From NCBI GenBank assembly GCA_004353515.1, contig SMNZ01000006.1:248001-312000 (forward strand): DNA of 64,000 nucleotides, given 5' to 3'. Source of the DNA: Alteromonadaceae bacterium M269. Its GTDB lineage: Bacteria > Pseudomonadota > Gammaproteobacteria > Enterobacterales > Alteromonadaceae. The notes under the pieces were generated by a model that saw only the letters and a program-made list of their open reading frames with translations, searched no databases and was not told where the DNA came from. Shown one piece after another: positions 42,558 through 50,019 of this stretch (positions are counted from its first letter, which is position 1; every line of letters starts with the position of its first letter). The translations under genes and the position numbers were made by a program.

Positions 42558-43514
42558 ATGAATAATGGCGTGAGACTAGACCCTAAAGCAGTCCGTACTT
42601 TTGGTGAAAAATCCAACTTAAAAGGTGGGTGGATATTGCTATTTAATTGGTTGTTAATTGCCTTCGCTTTTGCATTGCCTATTATTTCGCTGAATGCTGT
42701 TACTGTGATCGTGAGTCTGGTTATTTTAGCTAACCGACAACTGGGGCTAGCGATTTTAATGCACGAGTGTTCTCACTATTCTTTGTTCAAAACGCATAAA
42801 TTGAATCAAGTTCTAGGACAGATATTCTGTGGTGCGCCTGTGTTGGCTGATTTAGACGGGTATCGTACTTATCATTTAAGACACCATAGTGAAGCAGGAA
42901 CGACGACAGACCCTGACTACCCAAACTATAAAAATTATCCTGTCACTAACAAAAGCTGGACGCGTAAAGTGATCAGAGATTTCGCTGGGATAACTGGCCT
43001 TAAGACTCTGTATGCGATTTTACTGATGAATGCAGGTGTGCTGAAGTATGACATGTCGTATCAATCAAGCAGCGCCGATAAGAAGCTGTCGGCTTTTCAA
43101 GTTTTCGTTAATTTATTGAGGAATCTAGCCTTGCCATTTATCGTGCATTTGGCGATTTGGGGAGCGTTGGCGTTTCTTGGACATGGTTGGCTTTATGCAC
43201 TTTGGTGGATAAGCTATTTCACTGTCTATATGTTTATTATTCGCGTTAGAAATGCAGCTGAACACGGTAATGTACCTGATTTGCTCGATAAGAATCCACT
43301 GCTGCACGCTAGAACCACCTATGCAAGTTGGTGGGAGCGTTTAACCTTTGCTCCTAACTATGTGAACTACCACCTCGAACATCACTTGAGACCTAATATC
43401 CCATGCTATAACTTGAAGGCGTTTCATCAATACCTGTTAGATGAAGGGCATTTAAAAGAAGTTCGAGTGGCGACGGGTTATATTGATGTTATGAGGCAAC
43501 TTAGGGCAGTTTAG
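42558..43514 (+). CDS. membrane fatty acid desaturase
   Basis: A 318-residue integral membrane di-iron enzyme with three histidine boxes: HECSHYS, HLRHHSEAG and YHLEHHLRPN. It has hydrophobic segments at about residues 25-60 and 185-225. It inserts a double bond or hydroxyl group into acyl chains or related lipids; regiochemistry cannot be told. A terminator hairpin follows the gene. Confidence 0.93.
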   Translation: MNNGVRLDPKAVRTFGEKSNLKGGWILLFNWLLIAFAFALPIISLNAVTVIVSLVILANRQLGLAILMHECSHYSLFKTHKLNQVLGQIFCGAPVLADLDGYRTYHLRHHSEAGTTTDPDYPNYKNYPVTNKSWTRKVIRDFAGITGLKTLYAILLMNAGVLKYDMSYQSSSADKKLSAFQVFVNLLRNLALPFIVHLAIWGALAFLGHGWLYALWWISYFTVYMFIIRVRNAAEHGNVPDLLDKNPLLHARTTYASWWERLTFAPNYVNYHLEHHLRPNIPCYNLKAFHQYLLDEGHLKEVRVATGYIDVMRQLRAV

Positions 43515-43540
43515 AAAGCGGCATTGGTTGCTAGGAAGGC

Positions 43541-43564
43541 AGGTTGCTGAGTGCTCAGCAACCT
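43541..43564 (+). terminator. strong hairpin terminator between convergent genes
   Basis: Ten-base arms AGGTTGCTGA and TCAGCAACCT around GTGC, 27 bases after the desaturase stop and just before the convergent retropepsin gene. No long T-run is present. Confidence 0.6.
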
Positions 43565-43587
43565 ATAAATTCCGACCTTGTTTGGTG

Positions 43588-44868
43588 TTATTCGTCATGC
43601 AGTTTCATGCGATCTTCTAAGAGAAACGAATCGCACTTTTCTTCCGTCTGATTAAGCCAGCATAGGTCTAGTGACTCCTGTTTTGAGGACAAAGCGAGCC
43701 TCAGCGTTTCTATATTTTCTGGAGTCGCAGGTGTACCGTCAAAAGAGGTAATGATATCGCCTTTTGTTAAGCTGGATTTAGCAGCGCTACTATCGTCATT
43801 TATTCGCTTAACGATATACCCTTTTTTGTGAGTTAATAATCCCAGACCACTTCTATCCGGTTCTATAGGTAATTCAAAACGGTGGTTTTTCTTAAGCAGC
43901 ATCTGCTTACCTTGATAATCAAAGACTACATTAAATTTACTGAACAGCTCATTACCAATCGCACCTTGATGCTTGTGTTGATCGGTAATGGCGCTGTCGG
44001 AAAATGAACCTAACAGGTTAGTGAACTCAACGTCACCTAACCGTGTTTTGGTAACCAATCCGTTCCGGTTTTTCAGGCTTCCACTTAAACCTTGTGATGT
44101 TGAGGAGTAATAGGTAGATGGGAATCTGATTTCTTCATGAGCCCTTGGTGCTAAAGCTATCGCACCATTTGCACCGGTGTCCAAATGCAGTGTGAGCTTT
44201 ATCGGAGCCGTATCTTCCGAAAGTTGAATGTCGCTTTGAATATATGGAACCGCTCCAGCAATCTCCAAAGGAACGCTAAACCAGCCATTGCTAACATACT
44301 CAGATTGATCGAACCTTTTTCTTTCATAAAGCGTGATAATCGAACTGTCGTAGTCAATCTTTAACACGAAATTGTCGAGCAAGTCGTAGCCCACAATGCC
44401 GTCGAAAAAAACTTCATCTAGATCATCAAAGAACGGAAGGCTGGTTAAGGGAATATGAATCAGTGATTTATCGCCAATGGAAAGCTCACCAACTTTAATT
44501 GTTGAGTTATGAAGAAAACCTGCAGTAGAGTCGCCGTCATCCCCTAAACCACCGACAGAGATATTCCCCTTGGGGTTAAGTTCTAGGTTTTTGGTCGTAT
44601 GACTTTCAACAACAACGGTGACAGGGGAGCCGGTGTCTAGGACAAAGTCTAGAGGTTTGCTGCCATTGACTGAAATAGGGATAAGTATTTTGTGATCAAT
44701 CAGTTTAAATGGCACTTGAGTAACATGACTTGCATTTTCCCATTCTGGTTTGGTTATCGATTGAGAAATAGAAAGTCTTGCATAATCACTTAACGTGCAA
44801 CCTGCAACTCCAATGGCCGTCACTACGATAAGCAAGGCGAGTTTTTTAATTCGTTGTATTGGAAACAT
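43588..44868 (-). CDS. retropepsin-like aspartyl protease with PDZ domain, lipoprotein
   Basis: A 426-residue lipoprotein (signal segment then VAGC lipobox). Two retropepsin-type lobes follow, each with an aspartate motif: FVLDTGSPVTVVVE in the first and LHLDTGANGAIALAPR in the second. The C-terminal 80 residues are a PDZ domain (GYIVKRINDDSSAAKSSLTKGDI). ATG 44868 was chosen for its AAGGAG ribosome site and for the lipobox position. The protein most likely acts in the periplasm at the membrane. Two Asp motifs in a single chain would let it work as a monomer; the substrate is unknown. Confidence 0.9.
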   Translation of the reverse strand: MFPIQRIKKLALLIVVTAIGVAGCTLSDYARLSISQSITKPEWENASHVTQVPFKLIDHKILIPISVNGSKPLDFVLDTGSPVTVVVESHTTKNLELNPKGNISVGGLGDDGDSTAGFLHNSTIKVGELSIGDKSLIHIPLTSLPFFDDLDEVFFDGIVGYDLLDNFVLKIDYDSSIITLYERKRFDQSEYVSNGWFSVPLEIAGAVPYIQSDIQLSEDTAPIKLTLHLDTGANGAIALAPRAHEEIRFPSTYYSSTSQGLSGSLKNRNGLVTKTRLGDVEFTNLLGSFSDSAITDQHKHQGAIGNELFSKFNVVFDYQGKQMLLKKNHRFELPIEPDRSGLGLLTHKKGYIVKRINDDSSAAKSSLTKGDIITSFDGTPATPENIETLRLALSSKQESLDLCWLNQTEEKCDSFLLEDRMKLHDE

Positions 44869-45036
44869 AAGAATATTCTCCTTGAGTTGATGACCTTGAG
44901 ACTTCGTTTTAATAAAGTAGTTCAAATAAAAATTAATGTAAAACGATAATTAATATTTGATTTTAGATAATGTGTGGATTAGTGTCTCAGTCTCGTATCA
45001 GTGATTTATCAGTTTTATATGGAGTTAAGGAAGTTT

Positions 45037-46572
45037 ATGAAGCGCATACGAAGAGTCATTTCGATATTTTCAAAGAGAGCTGTTATTGGATTTGTGTTAG
45101 GGCTGTCTGCTGTTTCGAATGTATTTGCTTATAAAGATGCTTTTAATCCTGAGCATCTATCTGTTGGCCATAAAGTGATTAAAAGGCCCACAAAAATAAA
45201 CATTTTGGGTGATGAGGCATCCGAACTAATCGTTGTAGGAGTGGGTGAAAACAGGGAAAAGATGCTGACTATTTTGGGGTATGACGCTGAGCACGATAAG
45301 ACAGTCATTCTCAAATCGTTTGAGCTAAACGAAAGTATTTATGCTTGGGATCATAGTGAAGGGGATGACGATAAGCTGCAAAATATCTACCTATTGGGCA
45401 AAAATCAGATTTATGTCATTGATGAGTCCTTGACGTTAAAACCCCTGACCGATGCACTTCCACAGCTGAACTCGATGTTTTTGACCGATGAATCTGACAC
45501 CTTTGTTCAACAAGATTTTGTGAAGGATTTGAATAAAGATGGAGTTGACGACTTTGTACTGCCTTATTTTACGCAAGTATCGGTTTGGTTATCTGAACAA
45601 ACTCAATATCGTTATCAAGCTTTGCCAATCCCTAGTGTTATGGAGGCGGGTAGTAGGGATTTTGTTTTTCGGCCAAGGAAGCTCTATTTTGCTCCTTTTT
45701 CACAGCAAGGAACCATTGATATTGCTGTCGTTGAAAAGGGTAATATCTTGTATTACTCAATTGATAAGGAAGGAAAATATGGTGTCGAACCAACTGATAT
45801 TGCACTAAATGAAAATATCTACGGTGAAGAATGGTGGAACTTGCCTGGTAATGATTTGGATGGAGCAGACCATACTAACGTGACACACAGATCCATCATT
45901 AGTATTCGCGATATTAATGGTGATGGTATACCTGATGTGGCTGTGGATGTCGCTGTGAGTGAAAGCCTTCTCAGTAAAACCAATGACTTTGAGTTTTACT
46001 TTGGAAGACTGGTTGATGGTGAAGTTGTCTATTCTGAACAAAGTCAGAGCAGAGTGAGCACTGGTGCGACGATGACACCTAATTTCATTGATATTGATGG
46101 TGACAATAAAAAAGAGCTATTGGTGACGTCTTTTAAGTTAAGTTTATCTAAAATAATCGGTGTTTTGATATCTGGTAGTGCCGATATTGATGTCTTCGTA
46201 TTTGGTTTAAAAGATGGCATCTATGCCTCTAAGCCAATTGTGAGCAAAAGTGTTGATATGCGTATTAACTTGAGTAGTGGCATACAAACGCTGCCAATGA
46301 TAGAGATGTTAGATATCGATGGAAATCAAATAGAAGACCTTTTGTTGTCGGACGAAGACGACGAAATAAAAATTCACCTAGCGGAGGGCGAAGTAGGATC
46401 TTCATCTTATGCGCGTAGAGGGACGAAATTTGATTTTGATATGCCACGCAATGCTGATCGTATTCTCGATGCGGATATTGATGGAAATGGAAAGGATGAT
46501 TTGGTTATCACCTACACCAAAACTGATGGCGACTCTAAAGTAAACACAGTCACTGTCTTATATGCGAAATAA
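45037..46572 (+). CDS. secreted FG-GAP/VCBS-like calcium-binding protein
   Basis: A 511-residue exported protein with a signal peptide ending near NVFAYK. It carries at least five calcium-loop repeats of the DxDxDGxxD type: LNKDGVDDF, INGDGIPDV, IDGDNKKEL, IDGNQIEDL and IDGNGKDDL. This is the FG-GAP/VCBS pattern of a beta-propeller adhesin or surface protein. ATG 45037 follows AAGGAAG and is preferred to the in-frame GTG at 45001. It stands alone, divergent from the retropepsin lipoprotein gene. No catalytic domain was seen. Confidence 0.88.
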   Translation: MKRIRRVISIFSKRAVIGFVLGLSAVSNVFAYKDAFNPEHLSVGHKVIKRPTKINILGDEASELIVVGVGENREKMLTILGYDAEHDKTVILKSFELNESIYAWDHSEGDDDKLQNIYLLGKNQIYVIDESLTLKPLTDALPQLNSMFLTDESDTFVQQDFVKDLNKDGVDDFVLPYFTQVSVWLSEQTQYRYQALPIPSVMEAGSRDFVFRPRKLYFAPFSQQGTIDIAVVEKGNILYYSIDKEGKYGVEPTDIALNENIYGEEWWNLPGNDLDGADHTNVTHRSIISIRDINGDGIPDVAVDVAVSESLLSKTNDFEFYFGRLVDGEVVYSEQSQSRVSTGATMTPNFIDIDGDNKKELLVTSFKLSLSKIIGVLISGSADIDVFVFGLKDGIYASKPIVSKSVDMRINLSSGIQTLPMIEMLDIDGNQIEDLLLSDEDDEIKIHLAEGEVGSSSYARRGTKFDFDMPRNADRILDADIDGNGKDDLVITYTKTDGDSKVNTVTVLYAK

Positions 46573-46578
46573 GTTGTT

Positions 46579-46598
46579 TGGGCACTTAAGAGTGCCCA
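46579..46598 (+). terminator. hairpin terminator after the FG-GAP gene
   Basis: Eight-base arms TGGGCACT and AGTGCCCA around TAAG begin six bases after the stop codon. Confidence 0.6.
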
Positions 46599-46637
46599 TG
46601 TAAACTAGCGTTACTATGCTATTTAATGGATGTTTTG

Positions 46638-47189
46638 ATGACTCAATACGCTAGGCTTCAGCTGTTCAGTAAAATTGTACGGTTTTTAATATTATTTGCT
46701 GTGCTTATTTTATCCATAGGTTTGTTATTGGAATATGGATTTGGAGTTTCTGAATATGAATGGACTACCGGGGATAGCGAATATCGGATAGGTGTTACAC
46801 CTGATTATCACCCTAAATATCAAGAGCTTAAAGCGCTCGATGGCGTTAATCTTTGGTTGTTATCTATTTATCCGCTAACCCTCATATCTATAGAACTGAT
46901 GGTCTTGTATTGGTTACAAAAACTATTCGGTTTTTATGCGAAAGGGCAATTCTTTCATCAAGGTACGGCGCGTTGTTATTCTGTGTTGATATGGACGTTT
47001 GTTTTCCAGTTTTTTTTCCGTTATTACGAAGAGTATATTCTGTGGTTGTTTTATCCAGATAAAAGTAAAGCTGGCATTAATGCGTACTTTGAAGCTGGTG
47101 AGTTTGTTATTTTGTTAGTTCTTTTGGTGATCGCTTATGTACTGAAAATGGCCAATCAGATTGATAAAGAAAATAAGGAGTTTATTTAG
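46638..47189 (+). CDS. DUF2975 family membrane protein
   Basis: A 183-residue protein with four hydrophobic segments (about residues 12-35, 68-88, 108-130 and 152-172). It is paralogous to the next gene: both start MTxQxxLQLxSxI, have a YSKGxFF/YAKGQFF segment followed by RCY, and end YxLKxANQIDKENxEF. This fits DUF2975. Such proteins are usually next to a small XRE regulator, as the second copy here is. ATG 46638 aligns with the paralogue's start and was preferred to 46626. Confidence 0.78.
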   Translation: MTQYARLQLFSKIVRFLILFAVLILSIGLLLEYGFGVSEYEWTTGDSEYRIGVTPDYHPKYQELKALDGVNLWLLSIYPLTLISIELMVLYWLQKLFGFYAKGQFFHQGTARCYSVLIWTFVFQFFFRYYEEYILWLFYPDKSKAGINAYFEAGEFVILLVLLVIAYVLKMANQIDKENKEFI

Positions 47190-47275
47190 TGAGCATGTTA
47201 TTAACTGTCTTGTCTTATGATGAGCACTCGATAGCGGCTAAATTAAAAGATGACATCACCAGACAGGCAAATTAA
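47189..47275 (+). pseudogene. 28-codon remnant, possibly of an XRE regulator gene
   Basis: A GTG frame starts at the stop of the first DUF2975 gene with the same TAGTGAG junction that joins the second DUF2975 gene to its XRE partner at 47814. It stops after 28 codons (MSMLLTVLSYDEHS to ITRQAN) and ends with TAATG on the next start. It may be what is left of a regulator after duplication and deletion, or a coupling peptide. Confidence 0.35.
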
Positions 47276-47814
47276 TGACAACTCAATCTAAACTCCAGCT
47301 AATTAGCCGAATATTTCGTTATGGTGTTATAGGCTTTGCGTTTCTGTTTTTTACTAGTCTTGTGTTGCATTACCTTTTCGGCATTAACAAATTAGAGCTT
47401 GGCATTTTTACAGTTTCTTTAGACATAACGCCATGGAAGAGCTATCAAGAGATGAAGGCTGCCCCTGGCGTAAGTGCGTTTGGAATTGCTTTTTTTCCTT
47501 TACTGACATTTAGTGTTATCAGCTACACGACCTTTTGGTTTTACCGGTTATTCGATTACTACTCGAAGGGGCATTTTTTCGGCGATGAGGTAATGCGTTG
47601 CTATGTTATGATCCTGTGGACACGCGTCGTTGATTTTCTCTATACGAGCTTTTATGACGTCTTAATCTGGGCGTTTCATCCCGAAATAAAGGATTTTAAT
47701 GTCGAAGTTTTAGTCGATATGAAAACGCTTTTTACGCTAGTTGTATTGTTGGTGATTACCTATATCTTGAAGTTAGCCAATCAGATTGACAAAGAAAATC
47801 GGGAATTTGTCTAG
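47275..47814 (+). CDS. DUF2975 family membrane protein, paralogue
   Basis: A 179-residue protein with four hydrophobic segments, paralogous to the gene just upstream. It shares KGHFF followed by RCYVMILWTRVVDF and the end LKLANQIDKENREFV. Its stop overlaps the start of a small XRE-type regulator gene by one base (TAGTG), so the pair is coupled. The likely role is a membrane partner or sensor for that regulator. The duplication is local and may be recent. Confidence 0.8.
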   Translation: MTTQSKLQLISRIFRYGVIGFAFLFFTSLVLHYLFGINKLELGIFTVSLDITPWKSYQEMKAAPGVSAFGIAFFPLLTFSVISYTTFWFYRLFDYYSKGHFFGDEVMRCYVMILWTRVVDFLYTSFYDVLIWAFHPEIKDFNVEVLVDMKTLFTLVVLLVITYILKLANQIDKENREFV

Positions 47815-48023
47815 TGAGTATTATTGTTAATCTGGATGTGATGCTCGCAAAGAGAAAGGTAAGTTCAAAAGAATTGGCTGCTGCTATTGGGATTACTGAG
47901 GTCAATTTATCGTTGTTGAAAAGGGGTAAAGTTAAGGGCGTTCGTTTTGAAACGCTTGGCGCAATTTGTGATTACCTTGATTGCCAACCAGGAGATATTT
48001 TGGTCTACGACAAGCCCGAATAG
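47814..48023 (+). CDS. small XRE/HTH regulator (YozG-like)
   Basis: A 69-residue Cro/C1-type DNA-binding protein: SSKELAAAIGITEVNLSLLKRGKVKGVRFETL is the helix-turn-helix and CDYLDCQPGDILVY the conserved end, as in the HTH_26 group. The GTG start overlaps the preceding stop. Members of this group are commonly encoded next to DUF2975 genes. Confidence 0.9.
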   Translation: MSIIVNLDVMLAKRKVSSKELAAAIGITEVNLSLLKRGKVKGVRFETLGAICDYLDCQPGDILVYDKPE

Positions 48024-48133
48024 AGCACTTGTGTAGGGGGCGATTCTTGGAGTGTTCTGAATATCAAGTTGGACTGGTATAAGGTATGATCGACACAAGA
48101 GCATACGGAGCTTGGTGTTGATAAGGGAACTCA

Positions 48134-49150
48134 GTGAGAGACGATAGAATAGACATACTCAGGTTTGCAGGATTAGCCATGATAATCCTCGCTCATGTTG
48201 GGCCGCCAACACTTCTTTTTCAATTCAGAAACTTTGATGTCCCCTTAATGGTACTGGTGTCTGGAATGTCTTTTGGCTTAAGTTACAAAGGGCAAGAAGC
48301 ATATTCGAGCTATGTATGGAAACGCATTAAGAGACTGGTCTTTCCTGTATGGATATTCCTGACCATTTACTTTGTTGGGTTCGCTGTTTTCTATCCTATT
48401 CATTCTGATCTGAATCAAACGACTATGCTGGAGTCATACGCCTTAGTTGGTGGAATCGGCTATGTTTGGATTATTAAGGTCTTCCTGCTTGTCGCTTTGA
48501 TATCTCCTTACCTTTTTCTATGGAACACTGGTGTGAGAACGAACAAACAATATTTGTTGTTTGTTGCGACTAGCTTCTTGCTCTATGAGTTAGCTCGGTA
48601 TTTCTCGTTGCCTTATATTGATCAGGGAATAGGTAAAGTCGTGTCCGAGATTGCCTTCTATATCGTGCCTTATTCCATTATCTTTTCTCTAGGGCTGCGC
48701 ATGTTAAAGATGGATACTCGCCAAGTGCTGACAACGGCCCTTTTGAGTTCGCTTGTTCTTCTTGTTGGCGGTGTGGGCCTCTATGTTTATACCGGACATA
48801 TTGTTTATACACAGGAACTTAAATATCCGCCTTCAGTTTATTATTTTTCTTATGCGGTCATGATTTCATGCTTGCTGTGGTATTTCAGCAATAGCCTAAG
48901 CCTTATGCTTGAGAAGATGAAGCTTAAGCAGTTTGTGCTTTATATCGCCAATAACTCTATTTGGATTTATTTGTGGCATATCCCTCTAGTCAAAATGGTC
49001 CACATCAATTTTGTAGCTAAGTATTTTGTTGTTTTTGCTGTTGCGATTCTGGTGACCTATATTCAAACATCAATAGTGAATAGCTTAATTGTTCCTAGGG
49101 TTAATCATATTGGAACAAAGAAGAATATTAAGATGATGCTAACGGGTTAG
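48134..49150 (+). CDS. acyltransferase-3 family membrane protein
   Basis: A 338-residue integral membrane protein with about ten hydrophobic segments. The N-terminal RIDILRFAGLAMIILAHVGPP holds the catalytic-type histidine of the acyltransferase-3 (O-antigen/polysaccharide acetylase) family. The start is GTG with AAGGGA seven bases before. It probably transfers an acyl group to a surface glycan or a lipid-linked sugar. No sugar biosynthesis genes lie near it. Confidence 0.88.
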   Translation: MRDDRIDILRFAGLAMIILAHVGPPTLLFQFRNFDVPLMVLVSGMSFGLSYKGQEAYSSYVWKRIKRLVFPVWIFLTIYFVGFAVFYPIHSDLNQTTMLESYALVGGIGYVWIIKVFLLVALISPYLFLWNTGVRTNKQYLLFVATSFLLYELARYFSLPYIDQGIGKVVSEIAFYIVPYSIIFSLGLRMLKMDTRQVLTTALLSSLVLLVGGVGLYVYTGHIVYTQELKYPPSVYYFSYAVMISCLLWYFSNSLSLMLEKMKLKQFVLYIANNSIWIYLWHIPLVKMVHINFVAKYFVVFAVAILVTYIQTSIVNSLIVPRVNHIGTKKNIKMMLTG

Positions 49151-49157
49151 GTGAACT

Positions 49158-49463
49158 ATGACTATACCTGCTAAAGGTTCAAGGAAGATTTTAGTAAATG
49201 AAAATGAGTATCGATGGTTAATTAGGAAAAAGCCTACTTATTCGCAAGGCGCATTTGCTAGCCCAATGATCATTGTCATTGAATCAAACATCGCGCCAAG
49301 CTGCGTTTTGAAGGTAATTCTATCAGCACCAAGAAAGGATAATTGGTTAGGTGAACCCTCTATGCAAGTTACTCCCAAAGATATTAAAGGATTCATAGAA
49401 AAAGCAATGTCTGAAGGATGGGAACCCCATAAGAATGGAGGAGTATTTGAGTACTTCTGCTAA
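49158..49463 (+). CDS. conserved-looking small cytoplasmic protein, function unknown
   Basis: A 101-residue protein with no signal or membrane segment. The beginning PAKGSRKILVNENEYRWLI and the end AMSEGWEPHKNGGVFEYFC give a pattern seen in unannotated bacterial proteins that carry a short WxP-type C-terminal block. It starts eight bases after the acyltransferase gene with a GGTGA site. I cannot assign a function. Confidence 0.6.
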   Translation: MTIPAKGSRKILVNENEYRWLIRKKPTYSQGAFASPMIIVIESNIAPSCVLKVILSAPRKDNWLGEPSMQVTPKDIKGFIEKAMSEGWEPHKNGGVFEYFC

Positions 49464-49472
49464 GCTAAACTC

Positions 49473-49919
49473 ATGATTTCAAAATTTAAACTATCAGTTG
49501 TTTTTGTGTCGTTACTCTTTCCGACGGTTTTATATGCAGAGCAACAAAAGCCGTGTTGGGCTCCTAACGTTCTGGAATATGATTCAACTCAACAAGTAAC
49601 AGTCACTCGATATGCAAAGTTACGAACAGATATTGAAGGTGTTGAGCTTGAGGCTCCTGAACAAGACGCTAAAAAGAAGTTAGCTTATGGCGATCATCGA
49701 CTTCTAGGTGTTGTTGGTTTTACGATTGAATTTCCTCCCTTAGATAAATTCAAAGATGATGAGATCATATGTGCACTTGGCACGCGTGTACCTGATGGCC
49801 TAGGTGACGTTATAGAGAGTGATGAACACAACGAGCTGATGACTAAATGGTACCGATATGCTGTTAAGTACAATAAGGTTATTGTCCACGCTTACCGTAG
49901 TGGTGAAATAAAGCTCTGA
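49473..49919 (+). CDS. secreted protein of unknown function
   Basis: A 148-residue protein with a signal peptide (about residues 1-22, ending TVLYA). The mature protein has two cysteines (KPCWAP near its start, and IICALGTRV), which may pair in the periplasm. No known family is recognised. It is nine bases after the previous gene and is followed by a clear terminator. Confidence 0.65.
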   Translation: MISKFKLSVVFVSLLFPTVLYAEQQKPCWAPNVLEYDSTQQVTVTRYAKLRTDIEGVELEAPEQDAKKKLAYGDHRLLGVVGFTIEFPPLDKFKDDEIICALGTRVPDGLGDVIESDEHNELMTKWYRYAVKYNKVIVHAYRSGEIKL

Positions 49920-49943
49920 TTGGTAGTTATCTGAAGTGTTCAT

Positions 49944-49968
49944 AAACAAGGGGCTGAGCCCCTTGTTT
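49944..49968. terminator. strong bidirectional terminator hairpin
   Basis: Eleven-base arms AAACAAGGGGC and GCCCCTTGTTT around TGA, between the convergent secreted-protein and chitinase genes. Both strands have a short T or A run next to the stem, so it could serve both. Confidence 0.75.
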
Positions 49969-50019
49969 GTGGTGAAAGCATTTGCTCAGTGTGTTGAGAA
50001 AACGCTTTTTAATATAGTG

